From the NCBI RefSeq assembly GCF_046506625.1, contig NZ_JBKFFP010000010.1:1-64000 (forward strand): a stretch of DNA of 64,000 bases. The letters run 5' to 3'. Source of the DNA: Zhengella sedimenti. GTDB taxonomy: Bacteria > Pseudomonadota > Alphaproteobacteria > Rhizobiales > Rhizobiaceae. Below are positions 18,601 through 26,487 of this stretch, piece by piece. The number at the start of each line of letters is the position of its first letter. The stretch's first letter is position 1. A program made the position numbers and the translations under genes. Under the pieces are notes generated by a model, which searched no databases, had not been told where the DNA came from, and was given only the letters and a program-made list of their open reading frames with translations.

Positions 18601-18796
18601 GGCGCATCCGCCCATTATTGACGATTAGCCCTTCGACGCCCCGGGCAGCAAGCGCCAAGGCGCGTGCCGAGAAATAGCCTGTAAGGCGATCGTATCGAGT
18701 GGCCGAGCGCAACGCAGGCACATAGAATAGCCGGACGAGGTCACCATCGTCCGGTGTATATTTGAGGCGCCATGCGGTGTCGCGCAGAAGCGTCAA
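15638..18796 (-). CDS. PLD-domain SNF2 helicase of a DISARM-like defence operon
   Basis: A 1052-residue protein. Residues about 20-200 form a phospholipase-D-like module with HEKTG (His144, Lys146) and FNGSINE (about 160), the HxK...N active-site pattern. An SNF2 helicase follows: Walker A ADEVGLGKT (about 326), Walker B VVLDEAHHAR (about 435), LLTATPLQ, and motif VI QRIGRIDRLGQR (about 864). It would move along DNA and may cut it. It is the last gene of a four-gene operon whose members overlap by four bases. Related helicases occur in DISARM and in DUF499/DUF1156 loci that databases label anti-phage-associated (from memory). Confidence 0.88.
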   Translation of the reverse strand: MTLLRDTAWRLKYTPDDGDLVRLFYVPALRSATRYDRLTGYFSARALALAARGVEGLIVNNGRMRLIVGCTLGEEEVAAIERGESLRDAVERTLIKMPILTADPRTIDALELVAWMVANSFLDVKLAVPCDLDRRPIRDDSIFHEKTGIIEDKTGDRMAFNGSINETEFGWTRNWESFNAFTSWNDGPRVDEEEASFAKLWADRARRAITLDVPTALREQLLTFLPDPEKLPKRLAEHDDQSTGPSAPRPTQGPAHDDEPITIGPGPSVSIDEERQAVWEKIANAAVQAIGGDRVGEATSAVVPWPHQIRAYHRLYDNWPPKLLIADEVGLGKTVQAGLLLRQAWLAGRIKRALVLAPKNVCKQWQIELREKFNLNWPIYDGQKLTWYRSPARDHDFEKPVSREAWHREPFVIMSSHLARRQDRQREILEAADPWDLVVLDEAHHARTKGAGTPQAKGPNRLLQLMRSLRRRTDGLILLTATPLQVHATELWDLLDLLGLPPEWTPDAFVRFFSEVAKEPVTNESLDWLSALFRANEAHFGEVSRADAERQTRLSGLKTRKVLQALRDLVSIPRRQLSPEERRTAIAIIKRSTPVGALVSRHTRELLRKYFKAGKMSAAIATRQVEDRFIPLSVEEGDLYQQVETYISETYNAAAPDARNAVGFVMTIYRRRLASSFHALRQTMEKRKGGVGGFLTAADEARIDEDVADQVEAGEEIDIETVSEDERRALAFEEIATIETIVADITLLPTDTKAIELSKVLAELKGSGYPQVMVFTQFTDTMDYLRDLLVGAGNSVMCFSGRGGEVRNTDGTWRLITRDDVKRRFKEGRSEVLVCTDAAAEGLNFQFCGALVNYDMPWNPMRVEQRIGRIDRLGQRFSDIRIINLHYEDTVEADVYRALRSRISIFEKVVGGLQPILTRLPRLIEESVLSTSNAPDAKRNDALQALENAISAGDDSALNLDEFADEDLEVPVRLDPAITLSNLRAVLDRPILLPLGTEAVHLDEKDYRLVDGFLPHAVRITVDREFYEMHADSVEFWTPGSPTFPDLDIYRR

Positions 18797-21738
18797 GCAG
18801 CCTCCTCTGTGAAGAGCGATAGCTGTTGGGGCTCATCAACCTTGTCGGAGAAGGCGAGACGACGCAGCTTCTCAAGGGCGTCGAAATCATCGGCCGCCGA
18901 TTTTGCATCGCCGGTGGCAACATCGAAGCCGACAAAGTTACGCGAGGGTGGCAGAACTTCCAGCACGGCTTCGAGAGCGGCCAGAAATTGGGAATCGCCA
19001 TCGATCCCCGCATCCTTGAGAAGATCGAAAGCCGCTTCTAGGGTTCGCGTCCTGCCACGATGGGCGGCATGGTGGATCGCGTCGATCATGGCGCGCGATC
19101 CGTCGGCGGGGCCGAGTGCATTTTTGGCAGCGCGCGTGGCGCTATCCCAGAGCTTGATATCCGAGCCCTTCTTTTCGCAGACCTTGCCAATCAGTTGGCC
19201 ATCGAGATCGGCGCCCACTGCACGGGCGAGCCGCAGGCCTTCATCGTAGCTAAACACCGGCGCCTTAAACGCGTCCCAGGCCAGCACAAACCACGAGGTG
19301 GTCGCATCGAGATCGCCACGTCCCTTGGTATGGGTGAGCTGGTTCAACCGCCACGTCTTGACCTCGCGACGTGCGGCATCGAGCGCGTCTTCCGGCGTCA
19401 CCGCGTAGGGATCGAACTCTTCCTCGAATAGTTCGGCCTGCTTGCGGCGTCTCTTCGCCAGCGGTTCGGGTCGCGGTGTCCCGCGCTTCAGCGGCCAATG
19501 GCGCGAGAATTCTTCCAGCGCGGGCCCGAAGGACGCGAGATAGAGATCGACGCCGGTAATCCCGGCCTTCTGGAATTCTTCAACCCGGGTGCGGACGGCC
19601 TTGGCCACCAGCGGCTCGACATCTTCCCAATAGGTCGTCTCGTCGCCCTGATCTGCCGGGCGCGGGCGGCAGACGAGGAAGATTGTGGAGTTGGCGGCGG
19701 CCTTGTCCTTGATATGGAGAGAGCCTTCGGCCTCGGTATTCACCGGCCAGGAGGCGGTGATAATGAAGCCCGCTTCGATCAATCCCTTCGTCAACGCATC
19801 CCACGCACTTGTGTCCTTGTGCGTGAACATCACGGTCATGATGCCGTTCGGTTTCAGCACTCGCCGGCTTTCCGCGAAGATCGCGGCCATCTTTTCCTGA
19901 TAGTCGCGGTTCGCGAGCGCGTCGGCGCCCTTCTGGCCTTTGAAATGGGCCTTGTTGGCGACTGCTTCGGATTGCTTGTCGGTAAGGCGTCTTGTGAAAA
20001 GCTCGGGCGCAACTAGCCCCGCGGTGCGCTTCAGCCACACATAGAAGAAGTCGGACAGCTCCGCATACATAACGTTCGCGCCATAGGGTGGGTCCATCAC
20101 GACAGCATCGACTGAGCCGTCGGCAATGTGATCAAGAGAAGAGCCGGACTTTGACGAGATTACAACTTCGGCCGGCGCTACCTTTTCTCCTCCAAAGAGT
20201 GGTCCATCTTTGGACCCTGTAGGTGTCGATAGCTCTACAAGCTCCTTGATACATTTCGCGGTCTGTTCGATAGCCCAATCATAACCAACACTATCCGTGG
20301 TAATGACCATTTCGGCATACGACCATTTGAACGCAAAATCATGGCGATCAAAGGTGTTGACCATGATTTCGCGATTGCCGTGCCACCGTGTCATTCGAGA
20401 GTTGTAGTCGCGGAGTTTATCGAGGCTGAAGCTGAGATAGATGTAGGCGGCCCGGCGAACATCAGTCAGACGACCGGCGAGTCTGTCTTCCTCAACCATG
20501 TCACGAAAAATCTCGGATGCCAGTCCATGACCAAGAAGCTGGCGTGGCGAGAACATATCCCGCCAAAGCGGCATACCATACTGACGTGGTCGATCGTCAT
20601 TTGTGTCCGAAGGGAATGCTTCGCTTGGGATGACATCAAGCGCCTCCCATTCTGGAAGCTTCCTATCTATTTGGGCGGCAATATCCGCCTCGATGCTGTC
20701 TTCCGTGCGAGGAGCTCGATAACCCCTTTCCCATCTCGGCTTGCCAAGCTTCCCAGACTTGAGCCTAGTTTCGATGCGCCGCTTGAATACGACGGTGAAC
20801 AGTTGATCGCCCATTCCTTCGGCTTGTGCCTGGCGCTTGACCTCGTCGCCATCGATAACGCGGGCGCAATCTGGAAAGGGACAAGTGGCGTCGCCATCGG
20901 AAACGGTTCCAGCCGAATGCTCTGAAATGTTAGTCACGATCTCGAATGAGCAGAAGCGACCAGTGGTCCCTGGTCCAATGCCCAAATGGGGCTTCAATCG
21001 AACCCCAAGGCCGGCCCCATTCAAGCGCCAGTTCGGAGAGAGCGGTATCGTTCCCGCGCAGTACGGGCAGGAGATCGTGCGTGCCCAAATATAATTGGTC
21101 GCAACGCAGTTCTTCTCCGGCTCAGGCGGGTATGCCGAACGAAGGAGGACCTCGCGTCGCGCGACGAATTTCTTTGAGATTTCATCAAACTCGTCCAGAA
21201 GTTTCACGCCGAAACGCTGCGGAGTTTCTACTGTCGCCTTCAGAATCGTAGCTGCTACTGGGTTGAGATCGTTGGCATACGACTTAAAGCCCATCCGACT
21301 GCTCTCGAACGGAATACTTCCGCCGCCCGCCGTCGGATCGAGGACAGATATGTTGCTTCCAATCTGCCTTCGGATTGCAGCCATTTCCGATGGAGAAGGT
21401 GAATATGAGAAAGCGCGCTTGTAAGTGTAGGCCTCGCCTTCAAATCGTTCGCCAATCCGCTTTGCCCGGTCGATCCGTCGGCGCGACGCCATTGGATCAC
21501 CGTGAATGCCCAGAACATGGAGAAAGGCATCGTGGTCGGCATTGGCTGGCAACAACGAAGCCAACACGGCAGCCCGGGACGCAACCAAAGGGCGCCTCGC
21601 CCACCAGACGTGCAAGCGGTTGGGAGCAGGGAACGGCGTCATTGGCGTGCGTTCCCGAAGACTCTCAATGCCTATTTCAGCGATCGGCAACCAACGTTCA
21701 ATCAGCCGCACATCCGACATACGCTCATCTTCCATCAT
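18793..21738 (-). CDS. DUF1156 DNA methyltransferase
   Basis: A 981-residue protein. The N-terminus (IERWLPIAEIGIESLRE, then HVWWARRPL) is the DUF1156 signature. SAM-binding motif I is LDPTAGGGS (133-141) and the catalytic motif is MDPPYGANV (about 545), an N6-adenine or N4-cytosine type. The Cys motif CPYC and several other Cys pairs in the middle suggest a zinc insert. It probably marks self DNA so that the operon's helicase and ATPase act on unmarked DNA. The start ATG 21738 overlaps the preceding stop; an alternative ATG at 21720 begins MSDVRLIERW. It is coupled by four bases to both neighbours. Confidence 0.9.
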   Translation of the reverse strand: MMEDERMSDVRLIERWLPIAEIGIESLRERTPMTPFPAPNRLHVWWARRPLVASRAAVLASLLPANADHDAFLHVLGIHGDPMASRRRIDRAKRIGERFEGEAYTYKRAFSYSPSPSEMAAIRRQIGSNISVLDPTAGGGSIPFESSRMGFKSYANDLNPVAATILKATVETPQRFGVKLLDEFDEISKKFVARREVLLRSAYPPEPEKNCVATNYIWARTISCPYCAGTIPLSPNWRLNGAGLGVRLKPHLGIGPGTTGRFCSFEIVTNISEHSAGTVSDGDATCPFPDCARVIDGDEVKRQAQAEGMGDQLFTVVFKRRIETRLKSGKLGKPRWERGYRAPRTEDSIEADIAAQIDRKLPEWEALDVIPSEAFPSDTNDDRPRQYGMPLWRDMFSPRQLLGHGLASEIFRDMVEEDRLAGRLTDVRRAAYIYLSFSLDKLRDYNSRMTRWHGNREIMVNTFDRHDFAFKWSYAEMVITTDSVGYDWAIEQTAKCIKELVELSTPTGSKDGPLFGGEKVAPAEVVISSKSGSSLDHIADGSVDAVVMDPPYGANVMYAELSDFFYVWLKRTAGLVAPELFTRRLTDKQSEAVANKAHFKGQKGADALANRDYQEKMAAIFAESRRVLKPNGIMTVMFTHKDTSAWDALTKGLIEAGFIITASWPVNTEAEGSLHIKDKAAANSTIFLVCRPRPADQGDETTYWEDVEPLVAKAVRTRVEEFQKAGITGVDLYLASFGPALEEFSRHWPLKRGTPRPEPLAKRRRKQAELFEEEFDPYAVTPEDALDAARREVKTWRLNQLTHTKGRGDLDATTSWFVLAWDAFKAPVFSYDEGLRLARAVGADLDGQLIGKVCEKKGSDIKLWDSATRAAKNALGPADGSRAMIDAIHHAAHRGRTRTLEAAFDLLKDAGIDGDSQFLAALEAVLEVLPPSRNFVGFDVATGDAKSAADDFDALEKLRRLAFSDKVDEPQQLSLFTEEAA

Positions 21739-22214
21739 TTCGCTGGGTCAGTGAGCAGGATGCGGAGCGCAGTCAGCACGCGGCGCGGATTCTTGCGGTG
21801 AACCGACATGCCGAGCCAATAGCCAGCTTCTTCCTTGCCCATTACCTCGATGCCCTCGGCGACGAGGCGCATGTTGTCGCGGTTACGCATTGGGGCGAGC
21901 GTCCGGAACAGCAGCGCGAGGCGCAGCGCGGTTTCTTCCGACAAAGCCGATCCCATGCCCTCGATCGGCAGGAGATCAAGGCGGATGCCGCTTTCCTTCA
22001 GGCGCTTGAGTACCCGGTGTTCAGCCAGTTCGAGATTACGTCCGCGAAGGCCCGCAAGGCGGATCGGAGCGGTGATCTGTGGAGTCACAATCGATGGCAG
22101 TTGCCAGACTTCAACCTCGGTATCGCCAGGGCCATGGCGACGGGCGCGCAGTTCGTAAACGGGCTGGGTTTTCGACACCATTATGAATTCGTCCTTGCGG
22201 CGCGGCACATTCAT
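21735..22214 (-). CDS. Small DUF3780/DUF7680-like component of the DISARM-like operon
   Basis: A 159-residue protein between the DUF499 ATPase and the DUF1156 methyltransferase, overlapping each by four bases. The C-terminal part (GKEEAGYWLGMSVHRKNP, then RRVLTALRILL) looks like the small conserved subunit found at this position in such loci. I am unsure of the exact Pfam family. No catalytic motif is visible. A role as a subunit tethering ATPase and methyltransferase is inferred from fixed gene order. ATG 22214 or the internal ATG 22181 (MVSKTQPVYEL) could be the start; the first gives perfect coupling. Confidence 0.65.
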   Translation of the reverse strand: MNVPRRKDEFIMVSKTQPVYELRARRHGPGDTEVEVWQLPSIVTPQITAPIRLAGLRGRNLELAEHRVLKRLKESGIRLDLLPIEGMGSALSEETALRLALLFRTLAPMRNRDNMRLVAEGIEVMGKEEAGYWLGMSVHRKNPRRVLTALRILLTDPAK

Positions 22215-25200
22215 GACTTCACCTCCGCCGTTGCTTCGACATACGCAGCCGCGCTCGCAAAGCGCGTCAGCTTTTCGATGAATTTGTCCGCGGCATCCCC
22301 ATCCAGCGCGAGCCCGTTTTCGAAATCAAACGAAATACTGGTTTGCAGATCGGTCTCCTTCGCCGCCCTGAACTGAGGTTCGAGGTAGTCCTTCATCGTC
22401 GACGCATCTTGCGCCACGCCGCTGAATTCGAACTGCATCTCGCTGTCTTGCGTTGTGATGAAGCTGCCCGTGAGCTTCACCGACCGTTTTGTTCCAGCGA
22501 CGGTGTTTGCGATCGGGATCAGCTTGAAGGCGTCACCATATTCGAACAGGCGGATCACCACGCGATCTACCTTTTCGAGCTTCGCGGTCTTGGCTTGTTC
22601 GATCACCTTCCGTAGTGCTTCCTTCAAGACGCCCTCGGCGGTGAACACTTTGGCATTTGCGACGGCAGCTCCATCCGGGCCACCTTGTGGTCGTTCGCCG
22701 AAGCCGACCGCCGAGCCTTCGCCCGGTGCTCCGCCGATCGGCGGGAGCGGCTCGCCCGAAATCGAAGCGCCAGTTCCGGCCGATGCGGGTTGGGCCGCCG
22801 ACGCGGGCGCCGGCCGAGGCCACACGCCCTTGGTCTTGGCGAAGTCCATCGTGAAGATCGTCGTTTCTTCATCGATGTTGATCGACGGCATCGGATCGCC
22901 TTGCCCGGCCAGGAGATCGCCGCGCTTGTAGACATAGACGCCTTCCTCGATGCCCTTTCGGACCGCCTTGCGGAACACGTCATCCGACAGGAGGATCGAG
23001 AGTGAGGGGTCGCGGCGGAATTCGTCGCGAAGATCGCGCGTCGTCATCTGCCCTTTCTTCAAGGGTGTGCGGTCGCGGATGTAGGAGGGGGAATCGGGCG
23101 AGTCGGAAGCGTCTCGAACCTTGTTCTGACTTTGCAACTGGCGAACGACCTGAAGCTGGCCTGATCCTGGGCGCTCGGAGGCATTCTGAATATCGATGAC
23201 CGAATGCGCTAGCTGCACCGAGCCCGTGCCGCTCAGCGCATTGCGCGAGGGGTAGAGGATGTGGCGATAGCACTGCTGGATCGCTATAGCCGCCTCTGTC
23301 TCGGACTTCTTCTCGAGTTCGAAGACCTTAGCTTGCTGGTGCTCGGCAAGTTCCTTGACGCGCTCGGGCCGCTTAAGCTCCTGAAGGGCCAGGCGGCGCA
23401 CGATCGCGCGCTTCATCTCGTTCACTTTGGTTTCGTCCGCGACGACAAAAACCAGATTGTTCCGCAGGGACCGCAGGCCGTTGCCGTCGGCGCCCTTGCG
23501 CTCAAACATGCGTCCCACGATCTCGGGCATCTCGCGAAGATCGGCGCCGATTTCCAGCGCGTCGTGAGAAAGCAGCACAAGCCGCGGCTTGCCGTCCGAT
23601 ACGTCGTCCGGGACATCCCATGGCCCGCCGGGGAAAGGCACGAGGTCGAAGGATTGGCCGCCGAAGATCGCCTTTGCCCTGTCCACAAGCTGGGTGCGCG
23701 CCTCACCGGGATCGATGTTCTTCTCCTCCCGACCGATGACCTGCGTTAGGTTGGCTTCGGCGTTGAAGCGCAGCGGTGCGTTCGGCCGATCATCGAGATA
23801 GGCGGATTCCGCGCGAAATTTCGTCCTCGCATCGTCGATGAAGGAAAGGTCCGCTGCAGGGCTGAGGATCGAATAGCGCAAGTGGTCGGCTGCGACGCCC
23901 TTAAGGTCGTTGTTGAACGCGAGGGTGTGGATGAAGATTGTGCGGGCGACGTAGGTGCCATAAGGCAGCAGGCCCTTGAAGTTTTTCGCGTCCAGCTCTT
24001 GGGCCAAAGCCAGTTTCTCGGGCGGCCCAGCAATGTCATTGAGAATCGCCGGCACAAAGGCGCCTTGCTGCAGCCGCGTCGTGAATTCCCGGCGAATGAC
24101 ATCCGATCCCAGATCGACGTGATGCAGGTGGATCGCGGACGCATCGGAAGGACGGCTTGCCCAGACGGTCGCAACGGTCTTTGCCAGAATGCGCAGCATT
24201 CCACGCACGCGTTGAAAGCCGCCGAGCGTGGCCGTTTTCCCGGTGAGCGTATCCAGAACGTCCGGGTGAAAGGGATAGGTCTGCGCGAATTCTGCGCTGG
24301 TGGTCGAGCGCCTGGCTTCTTCCGATAAAATGTCGCGATGGATGCTCCAAAGTTCGCGATAACCGTTGATCACTTCCGTCGCGCGGGAATCGTCAATCGA
24401 CGCAAACAAGCGGCGTCGGATGACCTTTGCGGTTTCATCATCCCGTGTCGGATTGAGGTTGGTCGCCTTCCGGCCGGAGACGCTTTCGAGTTCCGACATG
24501 GCGCTGGCGAGGAATTCGTTCTCGTCGGCGAAGGCGTCCACGCCCTTGCCGTCGGATCGAACCGCAAGGGTATACACGATTGCCGCGTGCGGGGTGCTCT
24601 CGATCGCGGTCAGCAGCGCCTTGAGGAAGGCGGTCAGTTGATCGCGCCCACCCATGCCTTGAACTCGCCGAAGGTACTCGCCCAGCTCATCGAGAACGAC
24701 GAGCACTGGATCGGAACCGAATAGTTCCTTTATGGTGTCGGCACCCGGAGCAATTCGCTGCTCGTCTGATCGGCGCACGATCTCGTATCCAGCCTTCCCA
24801 GCCAGCTGGTAGGCGATCTCGCCCCAAGGCGTGTGGGCGCGGATTCCCTCGCCCATCGGCCGACCGTTCGCCGGATCGGCATTCTCGCCATCGAAGGCTG
24901 CAACGCGGACGGCCTGGGTTGGCACGAGGGTTGGATCGAGGAATTCCGCGGTATTCGAGACACCCTGCATCCCTGCTGCTGCGTGTACAAGGGCAATCAG
25001 GCCGTGCGTCTTACCGCCGCCGAACGAGGTATCGAGGCGGAAAACAGCTGACACGCTTTCCCCGCGGCCAGACAGTCGGCCACAGACGTTGACAAGAAGC
25101 TCTTTCAGCCCCTCGGTGGGATAAGTGTTCGTGAAGAACGTTGGAGCGTCGGTGTAGTCGCGCGAGGCGCGACCGGTCAGGACATTCGCGAGATTGGCCG

Positions 25201-25279
25201 CATAGTCGCTGTCAGCAATTGTTCCCTTTTCCACGTCCTCGCGAGGCCTGCAAAGCTCAAATACATTTGGAATTGTCAT
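22211..25279 (-). CDS. DUF499 P-loop ATPase of the DISARM-like operon
   Basis: A 1022-residue ATPase. Walker A is SFGGGKTHG (85-93), preceded by VFRLDTSFG, the hallmark of DUF499. Walker B is VLVVLDELGEYL (about 195). A Pro/Ala/Gly-rich linker (about 820-870) separates a C-terminal domain of about 150 residues. DUF499 proteins are large AAA-like ATPases that co-occur with DUF1156 methyltransferases and PLD-helicases. It is the first gene of the four-gene operon and starts 43 bases after the stop of the ribbon-helix-helix regulator gene. It probably acts as the NTP-driven sensor or motor. Confidence 0.9.
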   Translation of the reverse strand: MTIPNVFELCRPREDVEKGTIADSDYAANLANVLTGRASRDYTDAPTFFTNTYPTEGLKELLVNVCGRLSGRGESVSAVFRLDTSFGGGKTHGLIALVHAAAGMQGVSNTAEFLDPTLVPTQAVRVAAFDGENADPANGRPMGEGIRAHTPWGEIAYQLAGKAGYEIVRRSDEQRIAPGADTIKELFGSDPVLVVLDELGEYLRRVQGMGGRDQLTAFLKALLTAIESTPHAAIVYTLAVRSDGKGVDAFADENEFLASAMSELESVSGRKATNLNPTRDDETAKVIRRRLFASIDDSRATEVINGYRELWSIHRDILSEEARRSTTSAEFAQTYPFHPDVLDTLTGKTATLGGFQRVRGMLRILAKTVATVWASRPSDASAIHLHHVDLGSDVIRREFTTRLQQGAFVPAILNDIAGPPEKLALAQELDAKNFKGLLPYGTYVARTIFIHTLAFNNDLKGVAADHLRYSILSPAADLSFIDDARTKFRAESAYLDDRPNAPLRFNAEANLTQVIGREEKNIDPGEARTQLVDRAKAIFGGQSFDLVPFPGGPWDVPDDVSDGKPRLVLLSHDALEIGADLREMPEIVGRMFERKGADGNGLRSLRNNLVFVVADETKVNEMKRAIVRRLALQELKRPERVKELAEHQQAKVFELEKKSETEAAIAIQQCYRHILYPSRNALSGTGSVQLAHSVIDIQNASERPGSGQLQVVRQLQSQNKVRDASDSPDSPSYIRDRTPLKKGQMTTRDLRDEFRRDPSLSILLSDDVFRKAVRKGIEEGVYVYKRGDLLAGQGDPMPSINIDEETTIFTMDFAKTKGVWPRPAPASAAQPASAGTGASISGEPLPPIGGAPGEGSAVGFGERPQGGPDGAAVANAKVFTAEGVLKEALRKVIEQAKTAKLEKVDRVVIRLFEYGDAFKLIPIANTVAGTKRSVKLTGSFITTQDSEMQFEFSGVAQDASTMKDYLEPQFRAAKETDLQTSISFDFENGLALDGDAADKFIEKLTRFASAAAYVEATAEVKS

Positions 25280-25322
25280 GCCTACCCCAACCCCGATTTG
25301 ACCGCCGGCTTAGACCGATCGG

Positions 25323-25514
25323 TCACCCTCCGCGAAGCTCGTTCTTCTTGAGCCAAGTCTCGATCGCTTCATTTGCGATCGCCGATGCCGTCGATTCGCG
25401 ATCAACAGCAGCTTTTTTCAGATCCTTGATCACGTCGCTGTCCAGATGAAGCAGCATTTGTCGCTTCTCTTTGATGATGGGCTTGCTAGTACGTGCCTTT
25501 ATGCGACCCGTCAT
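25323..25514 (-). CDS. Ribbon-helix-helix repressor upstream of the DISARM-like operon
   Basis: A 63-residue basic protein with an Arc/CopG-like pattern: the strand MLLHLDSDVIKDLKK and the helix pair STASAIANEAIETWLKKN. These proteins bind palindromic operators as dimers. I start it at ATG 25514 (MTGRIKARTS); an in-frame ATG at 25547 would place codons through the perfect palindrome at 25531-25546, which makes better sense as the operator. It is transcribed towards the DUF499 gene, 43 bases away, so it probably autoregulates and controls the defence operon. Confidence 0.8.
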   Translation of the reverse strand: MTGRIKARTSKPIIKEKRQMLLHLDSDVIKDLKKAAVDRESTASAIANEAIETWLKKNELRGG

Positions 25515-25530
25515 CCCGTTCACCGCGCTA

Positions 25531-25546
25531 TGATAGGAACCTATCA
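25531..25546. promoter_or_regulatory. Perfect 16-bp palindrome, likely operator of the RHH repressor
   Basis: TGATAGGAACCTATCA: seven-base arms (TGATAGG/CCTATCA) around AA, 17 bases upstream of the chosen ATG 25514. Length and position fit a ribbon-helix-helix dimer-of-dimers site overlapping the promoter of the regulator-defence transcript. Confidence 0.7.
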
Positions 25547-25662
25547 CCTCAGTCTAGAGTGACGGCCTATCTAAAACAATTGTCGAATTGCTCGGGACAG
25601 CCTTGCCAATCCGTTTTCACGCTGTGTTCCACCGAAATTCCCAGCAGCATGCCTGGTGATGA

Positions 25663-26487
25663 TCAGGCGCCGTGTCGAGGATGGCCGTTCACCGCGCAAC
25701 TTACCGACACAAAGAATCCTCTCAATTGGGGCTTCTGTGCCGGGCGAGCCGTCATAAGTGTGGGCTGTTTGCCGTCGATCAGTAGGGCATGGTCGCCGGA
25801 GCGGAAGCGCAGCGCGCCGTTCAGGTTGGCAAGGCCGATGAATAGCGGCCGAAAACCGTGGCCGCGTTCCGCCTGGTGTTCGTACCGCGAGATGCCGTCG
25901 GTGAGCGTCAAGCGCAGCGCTTCGCCGTGATCATTGAGCCTAGCATAGGCCGCGTTGCTGCGCAGGCTATTCAGAACTCCGATGCCGCGATCGGATGATA
26001 TGAACTCAAATTTTCCCTTTGAGGCGCGGAACGCGACGATGCCGCTCTGCGGCTCTTGCGCATGCTCGTAGATGTTGCTGTGAAGCTCGCCCATGGCGGC
26101 AGTGAGCTGGGCGGCAATGGCCTTGGGAAATCCTTCCGCCGTTGCAGCTTGCTGGGCGGCTAGACCGAAGGTCGTCCATGCGTTGATGTCGTGCGGCGTG
26201 GCGGTGCTTAGGAAGCCCGCGCGCCGCGTTTGCGGGCAGACCCACTCTCGCGTGCCGTGCCTGATGGCGTCCAGCATCGGACCAAAAAGATTTGTGGTCA
26301 GCCAGAGGGCAACGTGCGGTGCGGGAAGTAAGCCGTCGTCGGCAAGGTTCGAGAGTTCGAAGAGCGGGCCGATCTCGGACGCGGTGAGCGCGGGAATGGC
26401 GGCCTCGTTCAAGCGGCCCCGCGCGGCCGCGAAGGCCAGCCCGTCGAGCATCCTGAAATCCAATATCGCGGGCTCGGTTTCCGTCAT
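25663..26487 (-). CDS. GHKL-type ATPase, last gene of an unassigned four-gene operon
   Basis: A 274-residue protein. Its C-terminal half has the Bergerat (histidine-kinase-like ATPase) motifs: N-box ELHSNIYEHA (Glu134, Asn138, Glu141-His142), G1 box SSDRGIG (Asp166, Gly168, Gly170) and G2 ERGHGF (Gly209, Gly211). There is no phospho-acceptor His domain or membrane segment, so it resembles anti-sigma kinases of the SpoIIAB/RsbW type or MORC/MutL-like ATPases rather than a sensor kinase. The N-terminal 110 residues are unassigned. The start overlaps the upstream gene by four bases. With a STAS-like protein in the same operon, a partner-switch pair is an attractive reading. Confidence 0.8.
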   Translation of the reverse strand: MTETEPAILDFRMLDGLAFAAARGRLNEAAIPALTASEIGPLFELSNLADDGLLPAPHVALWLTTNLFGPMLDAIRHGTREWVCPQTRRAGFLSTATPHDINAWTTFGLAAQQAATAEGFPKAIAAQLTAAMGELHSNIYEHAQEPQSGIVAFRASKGKFEFISSDRGIGVLNSLRSNAAYARLNDHGEALRLTLTDGISRYEHQAERGHGFRPLFIGLANLNGALRFRSGDHALLIDGKQPTLMTARPAQKPQLRGFFVSVSCAVNGHPRHGA

